A DNA stretch of 64,000 bases from Sabethes cyaneus (GCF_943734655.1 NC_071354.1:156013142-156077141), one strand, 5' to 3'; counted from the first letter of the stretch, positions 44,775 through 57,220 are shown. Program-made: numbers and translations. Notes: generated by a model not told the origin, from the letters alone.

Positions 44775-45940
44775 CAGAAAATTTAAAGACACTGAAACTT
44801 ACAACTATTCCGAAGCACGAAACTTTTTTGAAATCGAAATTCAAACCAGCAACTTGTGATAGTAAACAGTTCTAATCTTCTATCAGTCGAATCAATCCCT
44901 CGTTGGGGCACAGTTATGACATGATCCAACTAACGAATTCTGGATGTATATAACTTTCGGTCTAAATCCGAAAACTCCTCACCGTCTAGAAAGTGACCAA
45001 TCCAGTGTAGCTGATATTTGAGTCATACTAAATGTCATTAAGTTATTGCTTGTATTATTAGGTTAAATAGTACTTTTACAGGCAGAAAATAATCACGCTA
45101 ATAATTTTCGCGTGAGAGTCTAAAAAGGTGGAAACTCCGCAATAAGCCAGAAAGCAATAAAGTCTGCTTTTGAGTGTTTTAGTGGAATTCGACAATTGAA
45201 TAAAGAAAAAGTCGAAGCTATTTTCACAATTAAGTTCCACTATTAATTTCATTTCGACAGATACAACAAACTCGAAAACAAACATTCCAAAGAGTTCCAA
45301 GAGACTTCCAAAGAGTTTTCCGGCAGATCCTTTAACAGCAAAGATTGTTCAAAAAAGCGGAAAGGTCCCGTATTTTTATCGTTACTATTCGACTTTTTCT
45401 TTGAGAGTTTCTAATAATTTGGTAGCAGTGTCTGGGTTTTGAATATAAAGTTAGTGAAAGTTTAATTGAAGCGCTTCGTCTGTCTGACACAATGAGCCAA
45501 TTTTACAGCAAAAATGCTCTATTGTGGCTCAAACAGGTTTGAGAGCTTCAAATATTTGACGCACATAAAAAAGCTCTTCAACATTTACACTAATCTTCTA
45601 TCAAACATAGTTCTTTCCAATATCGTTGTAGGCATAGGCATATTCTTAAAGCGAAGCTTTAAAGAAGTTGAAAACCAAGATAGTAGAAAATACCGGCTTT
45701 TTGCCTTTCCATATTTCGATATCCAAAAATTGATGGGTATTTAATTATTTTTCAGCAATAACGGAAATTTTTTCTATCGATGTAGGGAGCAGTTGAAGAA
45801 AGTAATGAAAGAAAAGTGTTGATAGTATCTCAGAGGAGAGAGCGGAAAATTAGGTAAGGGTCTTTGAAGCAACGCCTGTTAAGTTTATATAACGTTCTTG
45901 TTTACTCAAACCGGGAGATCCGCGCTACAATTAGAGCCAA
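44775..45940. other. Unassigned AT-rich DNA
   Basis: Nothing recognisable on either strand. Confidence 0.4.
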
Positions 45941-46048
45941 CCCAAGCAACAATGTGAGTTTTATTGTACTTTTATGACGGTTTGCATGACCAATTTTGGG
46001 TTTAGATGCCATCATAAGAGTGTAATAAAACCCAAATTGTTACTTGGG
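45941..46048. mobile_element. 108-bp MITE (CCCAAG-ended), another copy
   Basis: Same ends and same length as 6545-6652 (CCCAAGCAACAATGTGAG … CTTGGG), with internal changes. The flanking TA is not preserved (AA on both sides). Confidence 0.75.
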
Positions 46049-46094
46049 AATTAGGCCATTACAAATATTTTATAAAGTTTTTGTCCTTCCGGTG

Positions 46095-46500
46095 TTCGAC
46101 CACTGCAGGGGGTGGCGAAAATAAACAATGTGAATTTTTTAATCGAGCAAAAAAAACATGGATTTCAAGAATTTTTATTTAAGGTTTAACGTGAAAACCG
46201 AATCTATTCTTGCTTATAATATATGCGTTATTATTTTCTATGCAAAAATATACGAAAAAAGACAAAAACGAAGGAAAATTTTTTTGGACGATTTTCGGAA
46301 ATTCCATTATTCGAATTTCCATTTCTGCTTCGTGCTAGAAGCGTTAATTCAACTCGGAGACTCATTTTTCGAGTTTTTCAGACTGTAGAGCTTACATACA
46401 ATTGATTTTATAAAAAGAAATTTGACTCATATCCTACAAATTATTTTTTTGCCCCCCGATTTTTCAAGCCAATTTCCAAGGGGGGGGAGACAAAAGCTTT
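46095..46500 (+). repeat. 410-bp dispersed repeat, copy 2
   Basis: Collinear with 43440-43855, preceded by the 'ttaggccattacaaatattttata' segment also found at 41751. The GC-rich end 'gatttttcaagccaatttccaaggggggg' is kept. Confidence 0.8.
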
Positions 46501-46529
46501 AAATATGATTTGCAATAGCCTTATTATCG

Positions 46530-46820
46530 GATGCAAAACAAATTTGTTCGCGTTCACCATAAAAGACGATTTTATAATAAAATCTAACACGGTGGCCGAA
46601 TCAAAAGTGGTAGTTTACAGAAGCATGTCATTTGTCATTTAGATTAGGAAATTTAGGAAATGTCGCATAATAAAAATGTCAAGGGCTACAAAACATTTAA
46701 CTATTTTTAAACTGTCGGGCCCGAAAGGTTCGCTGTTTCGTTCACTGTTTAACCAACTTCAACCAATCGCGTATTCAATTATTGACAATGACAATGAGTG
46801 GAGTGATTTCAGCGAAAGTA
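46530..46820 (+). repeat. Dispersed repeat family B, decayed copy
   Basis: 'aatctaacacggtggcc', 'tgtcaagg', 'ggttcgctgtttcg', 'caacttcaaccaat' follow the order of 25960-26345. Confidence 0.55.
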
Positions 46821-47566
46821 TTAATTGTTTTTAAGTTGATGAAAAAATTTGCCTACAATTTCATTAAAAATGATTTATTCTGAATTAATTGGGGGATTTG
46901 CTTCTTCTGGAATAAATAGTACATCGTAAAATACTTCATCATTCGGATGAGTTCGGTTAATTGTAAACATGTGATGAGGGGGATGTTTTCCAAATACAAA
47001 TAACATTATCATTCTCAATGAGTTTATCTGATAGATTATAATATAATCTATACCTATAAAAATGAATTTTTGTCAGTCTGTCTGTCGGTATGTTCTTTAT
47101 AGAATCGAAAACTACAGAACCGATCGGCGTGAAAATTTGCATGCAGGGGTTTTTGGGGCCAGAGAAGATTCTTATAATAGTTAGAAACCCCTCCCATCAC
47201 TGAAGGGGGGGGGGGGGGTTTCCCATACAAATCAAACACAAATTTCTGCATAATTAGAGAACTAATCAAGCAAATGGAACCAAATTTGGCATGTGCGGGT
47301 TTTCGGAGGCAAGATTTTTTCCAATGATGAATTAGGACCCCTCACCTGTTTAAGAGGGGGGACCGCCATACAAATGAAATACAAATTTCCTCATAACTCG
47401 AGATCTAATCAAGCAAATACAACCAAATTTGGGGGATTTTAGAGGCATGAATTTATTTTATGATGGTTTGAGACCCCTCACCACTGTGGTAGTGGGATAA
47501 GGACTCTCATACAAATAAAACAGATATTTTTGCGTAACCACAATATGTTATCCAAACTGAGGGATT

Positions 47567-47690
47567 CTATGGATCGAACCAAGCTATAATCGGAGCATTA
47601 CAACCGGATTCGAACCCACTTCTCCCACCAGGACATGTGGCTCGCCGATGGTAATGACCCTTTGAACCATAGAGGTTCTGGACAAAAGAC
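47567..47690 (-). repeat. tRNA-derived SINE-like segment inside Helitron 2
   Basis: The minus strand has a perfect B-box, GGTTCGAATCC (47606-47616), and about 41 bp upstream a weak A-box-like TGGTTCAAAGGG (47658-47669). The spacing fits a Pol III type 2 promoter. No cloverleaf is kept. SINE origin is inference. Confidence 0.5.
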
Positions 47691-48559
47691 TTCACAACCC
47701 TCTTATTAAGCGTACGACGTATTACGAACTTTACCAACACTTGGCAGGTTGAGTTACTTTCAGACACAAATTATGCTTCTTCGTCCGCTTACTGTAGAAA
47801 CCACCGACAGTTGGTCTATTCCATCACGGAGAATAAAAATGTAGTTTCAACCACATTTATGGTTATTTTACGCACAAGCAGAAATTTTGTTTCAAATTGA
47901 TATGTATATGTGATATGTGAAATATTTATTGTTATATCGATGTTAAACTCAATTTGAAAATACTTTACTTTTAATTCAAAACTGTTATTTTCTTGATTCA
48001 AATAGAATTTCGTTTTGAAACAAAAATAGTTTTAGGTAGTTAAAAAAATTTCGTTTGAAACAAACTGGAGTTTTTTCGCTCCGTGATAGAAACGAAGCCT
48101 TTCCCCGAACACTCACGTTGAGAATCGCGGCTAAAACGCTGACAGACGAACAGCGTCGCGCTCGGCGCTCGCGCGTTTTACCTTAATAAGTCGCAAGGAC
48201 TTGCATAGTGTCGTCGTCCCGTCAGTAAAATGAGTCAGATTCTCGATCCATGAATCGCACTTTTACCCCGTCAGTAAATTGAACTTTAGCACCGCTAGGC
48301 GTTTGACGGGGTTTGATCAAATTACGGAAAAGCGTTGATATCGTATTTGCCGTATAACGATATATTACATCAAAACCGTTCTAAAATAACATTTACCCAT
48401 AACTCAGCAACTATGCTTCGTAAACAATAAATGTTTACGATAGATCCAAGCTGTCAAAGTATTCACCCATCCATGCCAATGTAGTCAGTTTACTCGGAAT
48501 CCGCACTGATAAATCATTGAATCGCACTTTTACCCTCATCGCACTTTTACCCCTCCTTA

Positions 48560-48805
48560 CTCTATATGTTATTGTTTTCCATGCAAAAACCTACAACAAG
48601 AAAGAAAAAATGGCGATTTTTGCAAATTCTATTGTTTGAATTTCCATTTCTGTCTGGTGTTAGACGCGTTAACATGAGTGTATGGAGTCATTTTTCAAGT
48701 TCTTTAGGCTGTAGTGCCCACAGACAATTGATTTTATTAAAAAAATTCGACCTATATCCCACAAATTATTTTTTGCCCTCCGATTTTTGAAGCAAATTTC
48801 AATAA
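48560..48805 (+). repeat. 410-bp dispersed repeat, copy 3 (partial, inside Helitron 2)
   Basis: Keeps the middle and end of the family ('gaatttccatttctg', 'ttaggctgtag', 'acaattgatttta', 'ccgatttttgaagcaaatttca'). Confidence 0.75.
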
Positions 48806-49074
48806 TTTACCAGCTTTCGCTCCGCTTTATCACCCGCTTTATGGCTAAGCAATGGGAGGAGTTGTTTTCTACTTTACTGTGAGGAAAAATTGCAAATTTG
48901 AATATTAAACTACCCATGCTTTCATCGTTACGTAACTGCCAAAATGAATCATCTAAAGTTGAACTCCTCAGAAACTTGCAAAACTCGAGATTGTGACAAA
49001 GATCATTCGAGATTCATGATTTATGTACAACACAGTTTAATTTGTGGTAATACGAAGTTTGTCGGGTCAGCTAG

Positions 49075-49680
49075 TATTTATATAACATTAAATTAACTTA
49101 ATTTCAACCATATAACATTAAAAACATAATAAAATATGCGGCATCGTAATAAAACAAACAATTAAATGAAACGTGCCGAATAATTTCCTGCCTCCATTGA
49201 CACTAACATGATAAAATTTCCTCATTATAAAGCGGCTCATGGCAGAGAATTAATTTGCAACCCCAATCAAAACGGGACTATTTATTAATTCATGACATAT
49301 CTGTCATTATCGAAGCACAAAACAACCCCCTTCAGTTTCTCATCGCTAATATTTACCTCGCCGATATTTCTGAGCGGCTGCATAAGCGTAACTGATGAAT
49401 CCGCTTTGTTAAATCTCAATAAAGTTAGAAATTAACTTCACCTCCCATATGCAAAAAGCACATGTAGAATGATAATTCAACCCCAATCATCTGTCCGAAG
49501 TTGTCTATAATTTAGCTATTAGCATACCACATTAATCGAAACAAAACATACTGCATGAATAGCCGATATTTCGTTCGATTCATCGTACTCCCGCTGCGAT
49601 CGTCTAGGGCGGCCCGAAGCTTTTGCCAACGTCAAGTGATTTTTCAATCGATAGAACTAAATGCTGGTGAGACGACGTGG
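49075..49680. other. Upstream region of the odorant-binding protein gene
   Basis: No repeats from elsewhere in the window were noticed here, in contrast to the flanks. It may hold the gene's enhancer sequence; no specific site is claimed. Confidence 0.4.
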
Positions 49681-49685
49681 GTTAC

Positions 49686-49725
49686 TATATAAACTATGAC
49701 TGAATAATTCATGGCCAATCAGTAG
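49686..49725 (+). promoter_or_regulatory. Core promoter of odorant-binding protein gene (TATA + initiator)
   Basis: TATATAA at 49686-49692 and an arthropod-type initiator TCAGT at 49719-49723 whose A (49721) lies 35 bp from the first T of the TATA box. This is close to the standard spacing, so transcription probably starts at 49721 and leaves a 112-nt 5' UTR. Confidence 0.7.
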
Positions 49726-49832
49726 TGGTGAGAACCTTTTCCCGCGTTGCGTTGCAGTGGAGCGGAGGATTTACTGGACTAGATAGTGAACAAAGAAGAA
49801 ACAGGAAACGAGGTTTGGCGAAAACTTTGACA

Positions 49833-51195
49833 ATGGCGAGGCCGGTGGAGCTCATTTTGTTCAGCTGGATTGTCCTTCTCGGAACGGTCTTTCAGCGGGA
49901 CGGCATCGGAGTCGAGGGGGTAATAACTTGTGCTCTGGTTGTAAATTTTTGACTGACTGCTGTCAACTATATACGATCCCATTGCTTCTCGGTTCGCACA
50001 GAAAGCCACCGTCGAGCAGATGATGAAGACCGGCGAAATGATGCGAAATGTGTGCCTGGGGAAGACCAAAGTTGGCGAGGACATGGTCAACGGATTGCGC
50101 GAGTCAAAGTTTCCCGATGTCAAGGAACTCAAGTGCTACGTAAACTGTGTAATGGAAATGATGCAAACGGTGAGTGAGATGATGACCGAGGGGACCGGGG
50201 GGAAATTGGAATGTGGTTGAACCAACAGTTTGAATGGTAGGGAGTGAGTGATTTGAATAGGACCGGGTATTATGGGAGAAACAAAAGGATTGTTCAATGC
50301 TCTTGCCACTGGTACTAGGATTGTTGATATTTGTATAAGCGGATGGAATTATGAAGCGTTTCTGTAAGTACACGATTTCGTTTTGTGTCACGTCGGTGAA
50401 CCGTTAGTTAGTTAGTTAGTGTTCAGGGTTTTAAAGCAAAAGTAATCTTGTTAGACATTTAAACAATAGTTCGGTTAAATTAGATCATTGCAGTTATAGA
50501 GTGATTTACGTAAAATGAAGCGTGGGAAACCTTCCAGGGAATGAAACAGTAGATGTTTCGTTCCTCCGTACCAATGATAGACAATCATTTATCAGAGTCA
50601 TTTTGGTATTTTTTTGAGACACTTTTACTTCGATATAAGTTAGGACTTAACGTGCCATCATATAGAGGTTCTAATTTTAACGAAAATGTAGAAATATGAA
50701 GGCGTTTTACACTGCCTAAATCCCTCAACACGCAGGATCTGCTAAAAGTAATAATAATGATAGACCCGCGGTTTAAAATGTGTGCGCCCTGTCCTAGGTA
50801 GACAAAAGGGAATCAATGAATGGCGGGGTTCTCTAAAGAGTTTCCTTCAAATTTGGCATTCCAAATTGAATGACCGTGCGTCCCCTTTTCTTAACAATCG
50901 GTGGAGGCGCATTGTTCACTACCCTGTTCACTGCCGTCAAACACTTCTAGTTCGCATTGGAAATGATTCTTAACTGCTATTTATCGTATTTGCACAGATT
51001 CGCAAAGGAAAACTAAACTACGATGCCACGATGAAGCAGATCGACACCATCATGCCGGACGAGTTTGCGGAACCGATGCGCAATGCGCTAAACGCCTGCC
51101 GGAATAGTGGCGACGGCATTAAGAACAATTGCGATGCGGCTTACGAGATTGCGCAGTGCATCTCCAAAAATAATCCCAAATTTGTATTTCCTTAA
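49833..51195 (+). CDS. Odorant-binding protein, OBP3/OBP4-like, three exons
   Basis: A small secreted protein that carries hydrophobic odorants through sensillum lymph. Exons 49833-49919, 50002-50169 and 50998-51195 give 150 residues; both introns (82 and 828 bp) are phase 0 with GT/AG ends (GTAATA…CGCACAG; GTGAGT…TTGCACAG). Exon 1 is a signal peptide (MARPVELILFSWIVLLGTVF). The mature part has the six classic cysteines with spacing C-X26-C-X3-C-X40-C-X10-C-X8-C, in VCLGK, LKCYVNC, LNACRN, NNCDAAY and AQCISK. It ends KFVFP, the short C-terminal tail that folds into the pocket in LUSH/OBP4-type proteins. As I remember it, the closest relative is Anopheles OBP4 (LKCYVNCVMEMMQT, NYDA..KQIDTIMPDE); exact orthology is not proven. 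No lesions. The GTG upstream at 49725 is not a start. Confidence 0.93.
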
Positions 51196-51265
51196 GCAGC
51201 AATATATACTTATCTGAATATAGTCACTAAGAAAGCACAGAATTGATAAAAATAATTGCGAGGTG

Positions 51266-51271
51266 AATAAA
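51266..51271 (+). terminator. Poly(A) signal of odorant-binding protein gene
   Basis: AATAAA 71 bp after the stop codon, within 'gaggtgaataaaaatgg'. An earlier 'gataaaaataa' at 51245 is a weaker candidate. Confidence 0.7.
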
Positions 51272-51299
51272 AATGGTCCTACAATCAAATTACATCTAT

Positions 51300-53365
51300 G
51301 TTAGCCTAAAACTTGACAAATCCATTCAAATATCTGTCTATCATTTAATTCGTGTTCTCAGTAAAAGGCGTTTTGAATCGCCTAGGAATTAAATTACGCC
51401 GGCAAAAATATTAGCTTTAAAGTCAATAATGATGGAAATAAGATATTCGACAAGTTGTATTTAGTTCATTGAACAGCATCGTTAAGTAGATCCGAATCCA
51501 ATTTTCCAACTCGTACGCACATCAAAGGTATCACAATTCACAATTACGATTCGGTATTGACTTTTTCTTACAGTGAAACCCACAACGAATCGAACATGAC
51601 GCGCTCGAATATGTGGGTGTACGGTACGTACCAACCTGCGACGGCACGGCTTGATGTAAGAGCGTCGTCGATGTAAAATATGGTAACGAACGAACGAACG
51701 AACGAGCGAACGGGAGCGGAGCGGAGTCCTCTTTCATTAACGTCTTGAATAAAAACTGTTTACGTCGAGAGCTCAGCTGCTCCAGCGGACCATCGGTGAT
51801 TATTTTCCCATTTCCCAGAACGATATTATTTTCTTCTTCAAGATACCGTGAGAGTACGTCTTGATGACTATTTCTGATGTTGCCTTTACTGCCGCCCACT
51901 GCATTGCTTTTCGTTTTCGTTTTCCAACATCAACCAGAAGTTGGGCCGGAAACCAATCAAGACAATTTCGGAACAGTGGCTCCGCTCCCGCAGTCCCGGA
52001 TGTTGTTGATTCGTTTATTTCATAAGAGGAAAGGATTTTCGAGGTAAGTCTTAATTTAGTATAGGAGGCCAGACAAAGTGAAAGAGGCGCATTTTTTTTG
52101 TCTTGGCAAGAAGTAAATGTCAAAGCATATTACAGAACATGTCTGTGCTCGAACAGATCGAATATAATTTAATCCAGTTATTTAATCCCCAGCTCTTTGG
52201 CTTGGATGAAATGAGCAATGACCTATGAAAAGACCAATGCCGTTAAAACTTGTCGGTTTTACAAGTGAGTGTTGATAAGAACTTACTCAACTTAATTTTC
52301 CTAATTCTAAATGGCCAGTGTTGTATTTAATTACCCAACTTTAAATCTCTAAAAGTTTCATCCAACCTAATTATTACGGTGCTATTTTAGGATGGCTGGC
52401 GTAGTGGCAGTCAGATTCGTCCAAGCTAAAGTTCTAGTGCTATTTATCAACGGCCACAGAAATAAAACGGAAGGTATAAGCGGCCAAACTTACTCCATTC
52501 GTTGAAGTTCCTTGCAGAATGGTGTAGTGAATGAGAAGTGTTTAGGTTGATGTGTCACAGGGCCCAAAGTTTGGGGGTCTGCCATTGGAAGTATCCTCGC
52601 AGTACAGGAAGTGCAGTGTCAATTGTTTTTAGTGCATTTCTATGTGTTTTTTGATGTTGGTGGTGTGTTTGCTTTTGCTGATATATGGGAATGAAGGAAT
52701 CCGTTAGATGACATTGTTTCGAACAAAACAGAAGTTTAATGCGTTTAAATAGCGTTTAACGCTAGTTCTTGTCGCCAGCTATTTGATAAGCAAATCACTT
52801 GTGCTGTGGTTAAATTGCTTAATCTGGCGGACCGGAAAACTAACTTTGACATTCAATTTATCAAGCAATTGTCGCTGGAATGGAGTAAACCAAAAACCGC
52901 ACTGCACGAATGACGAAAAAATTGATATGAAGTGGGGTCCGCATCGGTGCTTCTTGCTGCAAGAATGATACCAATAATATCAAACTACAAACACCCGCAT
53001 TCTCTCGTTCACTTTTCGCTCCCTTCTCCGCTGCGTCAGCATTGGACCCTGCAAACGCATTCCAATTAGTTCATATAAAAAATTGCGGTTTATGCTGTTC
53101 ACATTTGCGGGGGTAAATCATGCTTGCTGCTCTTTGTTCAACTATTTGTTTACTCTCCAATTCAAAACTTAGTTCCGAATACCTGTTTCAGCTTGCTTTC
53201 TAAAATTGTTTATTATGAAAGCAGACGATGAATTTATTTATTCTGCTTGGGAGAAAAACGAGACCGATAGTTCAAAACATTGACCATGCACGTACTGCTT
53301 TGCATACATATGTCCATGCAAAAACATCGTAGGAAACGCAATACTGCGCATGAAGGAAAATGTTT
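51300..53365. other. Unassigned region downstream of the odorant-binding protein gene
   Basis: Contains a short GAAC repeat (about 51686-51712). The minus ORFs at 51531-52123 overlap, lack recognised motifs, and are not called. No family repeats noticed. Confidence 0.45.
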
Positions 53366-53369
53366 ATTG

Positions 53370-53790
53370 TAAATTTGGGAAATATCACATGATATACACA
53401 CTTAAAAAAAAGTGACGAAGTCAGCAAAATTTTGCCGAGATTTGGACAGCCGAGCGTTCGGTAAAATTTTTTATGATGCCAAACGTTAGTAAAGATCCGT
53501 AAACGTCGATTTGCAAAACTGAAATTTTTACCGAATGTTTGGCTGTCCAATTATCGGCAAATTTTGCTGAGTTTTTTAAGTGTGTAGATCTCAAGTTTCG
53601 CTGAAAATTCAACTTTTATTAAAACTGTCGGTCCTTATGACTATTGAGGGGTCCACTGTTTCGAGGTACTAGAAGTGTAATTTTCATTTTTTAACCATTT
53701 TCAACCAATCAAGAAAAAAAGTTCCAATATTTGAAGACTTCGTGCAGTAGTCGCCCGGTTTCAACGAGAATTACTTTTATATTTTCGGCA
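53370..53790 (+). repeat. Dispersed repeat family B, copy interrupted by a MITE
   Basis: Collinear with 25960-26345 ('atatcacatgatata' … 'gaggggtccactgtttcgaggta' … 'cgtgcagtagtcgcccggtttca'), with the 188-bp element at 53397 inserted at the TA. Confidence 0.75.
53397..53584. mobile_element. 188-bp MITE with CACACTTAAAAAA ends, TA target duplication
   Basis: CACACTTAAAAAA and its inverted match end the element; inner 'cagcaaaattttgccga' / 'tcggcaaattttgctg' also pair. TA at 53395-53396 and 53585-53586. The related repeat at about 26119 reads 'catgatatagatgtcaag' without it, which is the empty site. Confidence 0.85.
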
Positions 53791-53799
53791 ACCACAGTT

Positions 53800-54348
53800 A
53801 CCCTTAATGCTAAGGGTAATTTATACTTCAATATTCAATACGGTCTAGTAAAAACAGGGCAACCTGAACCCTGATTGATTGATTTCAATAAATTCGGTGG
53901 ACAATATATTACTAACGTTATTTACGTTATTGATATTTGAACAAACATATTTTTTTAGAAAAAAAGCCTGTAACTTCAGAGCCGAAGGAGACAGCAACTT
54001 GCTTTCTTGAAACAAAATGTGCGTTTTCAATGGGAGTGAAAGTGCTCAGAAGGCACGATTTATGAGAAACAAACAAGAAAGAAGATATCAAGAAAAAACA
54101 GATTTTTTGGGTCCACCCAGACCAAAAAACTATAAATTGCTCCAGCCTATCAACGTTAAGAGATAGGACTAGGTTTCTTTAGTAAAGTTACTCAAAACTT
54201 AATGTTCTTTAACTTGGCTGAAAATTTTATTCAGGTAACTTAAGCCATAAAAAAGTTTATGTTTGGGACACGCTAATATGAAGATCACCATAGCTTATAG
54301 CTTATTTTTATAAAAAAAACCCGATTTAATACACCTAGTGGTGAAAGA
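53800..54348. other. Unassigned
   Basis: AT-rich; a 12-bp inverted pair 'ttacccttaatgctaagggtaa' at about 53800-53821. No coding recognised. Confidence 0.4.
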
Positions 54349-56345
54349 ACCTTTGTTATACGGTCTTCGTCTACGTTAACGTTGCGTAGTGCGTTTATTT
54401 ACATAATTTTTTTGGAAATTGAAAAAGTTTACAAAATTTGATCAAAATGGGAGCACTTATAAATTTTGATAGATCCTTTTTTCATGAAATTACTGAGTAA
54501 GTATAAGTAAGTTGTTACTAATTTGAGTAAATGCAAGTAAAAGTAAGTTGTAAGAGGAAATATTATTATTTAACATATATATTGCGTAGTAAAGGTCTAG
54601 TTTAAAGGTTTTGAACTATGCATAATTTCCTGGAATCAATTTTTATTAACCTTCGGTTACTCACGCTGTTGTATTTTGTACAACACGTGTAGATTTTAGA
54701 ATGCCATATTGTTATAAAGTTACAAATCGATATTTAACCAACGTATATTCTTCAATAAACTTGTTATGAGCAAAATGCCATAATTATTCAATGCATTAAT
54801 ACTTTAAACTGTTGGCAAAATAGATCACCAAAAACTGACATCCCAGAAACGAAGCAATCAGTATGTGAGGTGTACCGCAATCGGCCCCAACTGGAATTTT
54901 CTATCGTTTCTCCATATGGAAAAATGGTGTCTGTATGCAACAAAACTATCAGCAAATGTAAAATGTTTTAAATGTATCCGTCTGTCGATAGTCGAGTAAT
55001 TCGGGGACAAAATTAGGATATTTTTATAATCAAAGTTCTACAGTTCCTAAACAAGCAATCATAGAGGTATACTATATTCAGCAAAGTTGTGTATTTTTAC
55101 TATTTGTACAACATGAAAAAGTCATACAACAATTACAAAACGAGCTAAAATGGAAAAACTGATTTTACAAATTCGTATAAAACTAATAAGATTTTTCTCT
55201 CTTCGCTGAAGAGATAGAAGGTTACTGTCTTCAGCAAAGTTTCTTGTAATAATATGCTCTTAAACTTTACAGAACACATCAATGTGTTATATTGAAACTG
55301 AAGAAAAATATTTGTTTTATTTCACTTTTAGGGGGATTAATTAAAAATTTAAATTCTACCAGACGATAGAGCTTGCAATATCAAAAAACTCTTCCAAAGG
55401 TGCGATAAACCTAAAACCAGGTTTTCCTAGTCAAAACTCTAATGCGCACGTTTTTTGGTTTTGGGCTATTGTCTCCCGCGAGCAACCGTGTTACGAAAGT
55501 TGGCGCGAGTGTTCAAGGGTTAATATCTTTTGACCGGCAAAACCAATTCTTCTGAAATTTTGCAGATATATTTGCAGCAATAAAACTTCTAATTTGATGC
55601 CAAACTAATTTAAACTAGATAAATTATCTAAGATGAAATCATCGAAAATAATTGTAAATTTTAATGTGTTGTATACGATTGCTCATAACTTTTGAATTAA
55701 ACGTCCAATCAAAAAACAAATCAATAGTGATCTATTAGGCTATATTACCTTTCAAATGAGAATAATAGCGCATAAATCGGTTCAGCCAACTCTGAGAAAC
55801 AGGCGATCATTTGTACCTAGTCAAAACAGGTTTTTTAAAGCTAACTTTTAAACTACTTGTACGTTTTCAATAAAACTTGGTAAAAAGTTTAGTAATAGCA
55901 AGAGCTTTCGTTTGGTACTAAAATCGTTGAAATTGGTTGCGTAGTTCCGGAGAAACGCGTGTCACGTAGTTTTCACATTTTTGCTTATAACTTTTAAACG
56001 AAACGTCGGACCGCAAAGCAATTCAATAGTGATATACTAGGCAATAATACCTTTCAAACAAAAGTAAAAGCGGTCAAATCGGTTCAGCCACCTTCGAGAA
56101 ACAGGCGATAGAAAATGAGCTGCACACACACACATACACACATACACACATACACACATACACACATACACACATACACACATACACACATACACACATA
56201 CACACATACACACACACACACACAGACATTGCTCAGTTCGTCGAGCTCTATCGTTTGGTATATGTGATTTGGCCCTCCGGGCCTCGGATCAATTTCGTGT
56301 TTTTCGACCAATTTCTAAACCTTTGTTATATAGTATAACAAAGGT
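54349..56345. mobile_element. Candidate 2.0-kb repeat element with ACCTTTGTTATAC ends
   Basis: ACCTTTGTTATAC at 54349 and its inverted match ending AACAAAGGT at 56345. The 3' part has a CACATA/CA microsatellite, then 'gacattgctcagttcgtcgagct', 'ggccctccgggcc' (a hairpin) and the AT-rich palindrome at 56319-56345. I recall this order of tail motifs from abundant mosquito repeats (inference). Internal phrases ('cggttcagcca.c', 'gagaaacaggcgat') occur twice. No coding recognised. Confidence 0.5.
56120..56224 (+). repeat. (CACATA)n / (CA)n microsatellite
   Basis: About nine 'cacacata' units between CA runs. The C/V/Y/M-rich minus ORFs over it are artefacts. Confidence 0.95.
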
Positions 56346-56990
56346 AAAAATCATTTTTAATCCTCTAACGGGCAACACCGTAAAACTGATGCGATCAAGC
56401 TAATGACTATTTTATCATGAAAGTACACACGAAATAACCTTACGTTCTGATTTTCATGCAAAAATAATTATCTGGAGGAGCGCCAGGTAAGAAAAAGTCC
56501 AATTTCTCCTTCTCTTTTTTCATGTCTAACACTCTGCCCAGATATTTTTTCAATTCAGATATATTACAAAATTAAAATAATGCATGAGATTTACTCATAG
56601 AAAAATTGTTTAGGTCAATCATTTTGTTCTAGATGTCCTTTTCCTTCAAAAGTAGAAAAGGAAATATTCGCGCATTAATTATTTTCGAAATTTTTCGGAA
56701 TTTTTGTTTTTGAAAAATGATAACTTTTGAATGCATGGTCAGAATGTTATGATATTAGTATCAAAATGTCAAGAAATCTGTTCTGAACACATTTTGCATA
56801 TTACCAATTAAAAACAAATTTCGTATGCGGCTCTGGAGCTCCAAAAGCGAAGGCCGTCTCTAGACGGTCTTACCCGTTAGAGGGTTAAATATGCCCTTCT
56901 GAATTATTTGACTTGACGAAAAAATATCTTTAATAGAAAATGATGCCTTCCCAAATAACAAAGCCCCAAATTCTAATGCCACCTGTTTTA
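56346..56990. other. Unassigned
   Basis: 'cctctaacgggcaacaccgtaa' (56362) and 'ggtcttacccgttagagg' (56866-56883) form an inverted pair (CCTCTAACGG / CCGTTAGAGG) about 500 bp apart, so this may be another TIR element. No coding. Confidence 0.45.
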
Positions 56991-57220
56991 CTTGAATTTT
57001 ATAAAGGTTTTATTGCGGTATTAACCATTACCTCAGTTTTTGTTACGGTTTTACGCGATACCAAGAGGATACGAGTCAAAGCACACTTATAGCTAGCTAT
57101 AAAACCATAATAAAACTGGTCATAAAGCAATTTTTTTGTAGTTGCTGTTGTTGTAGTAGTACCAGCAGCAAGGAACATTAAGCTCCTATAAAAACTGTAA
57201 AATTGCTTTGGCTAATTTAG

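Larger units (their letters stand above)
47047..49074 (+). mobile_element. Helitron 2, complete non-autonomous, 2,028 bp
   Basis: It starts TCTATACCTATAAAAATG after A47046 and ends GTCGGGTCAGCTAG before T49075, as Helitrons do (TC…CTRR between A and T). It has a short CTGT run near the head, three units of the 143-bp repeat, a tRNA-like segment and a copy of the 410-bp repeat. The last 99 bp are nearly identical to those of Helitron 1. No Rep/helicase coding. Confidence 0.85.

Noticed and set aside
51531..52123. Overlapping minus ORFs of 122 and 107 codons downstream of the OBP gene
   Set aside because: No recognisable domain; composition driven by a GAAC repeat at 51.7 kb.
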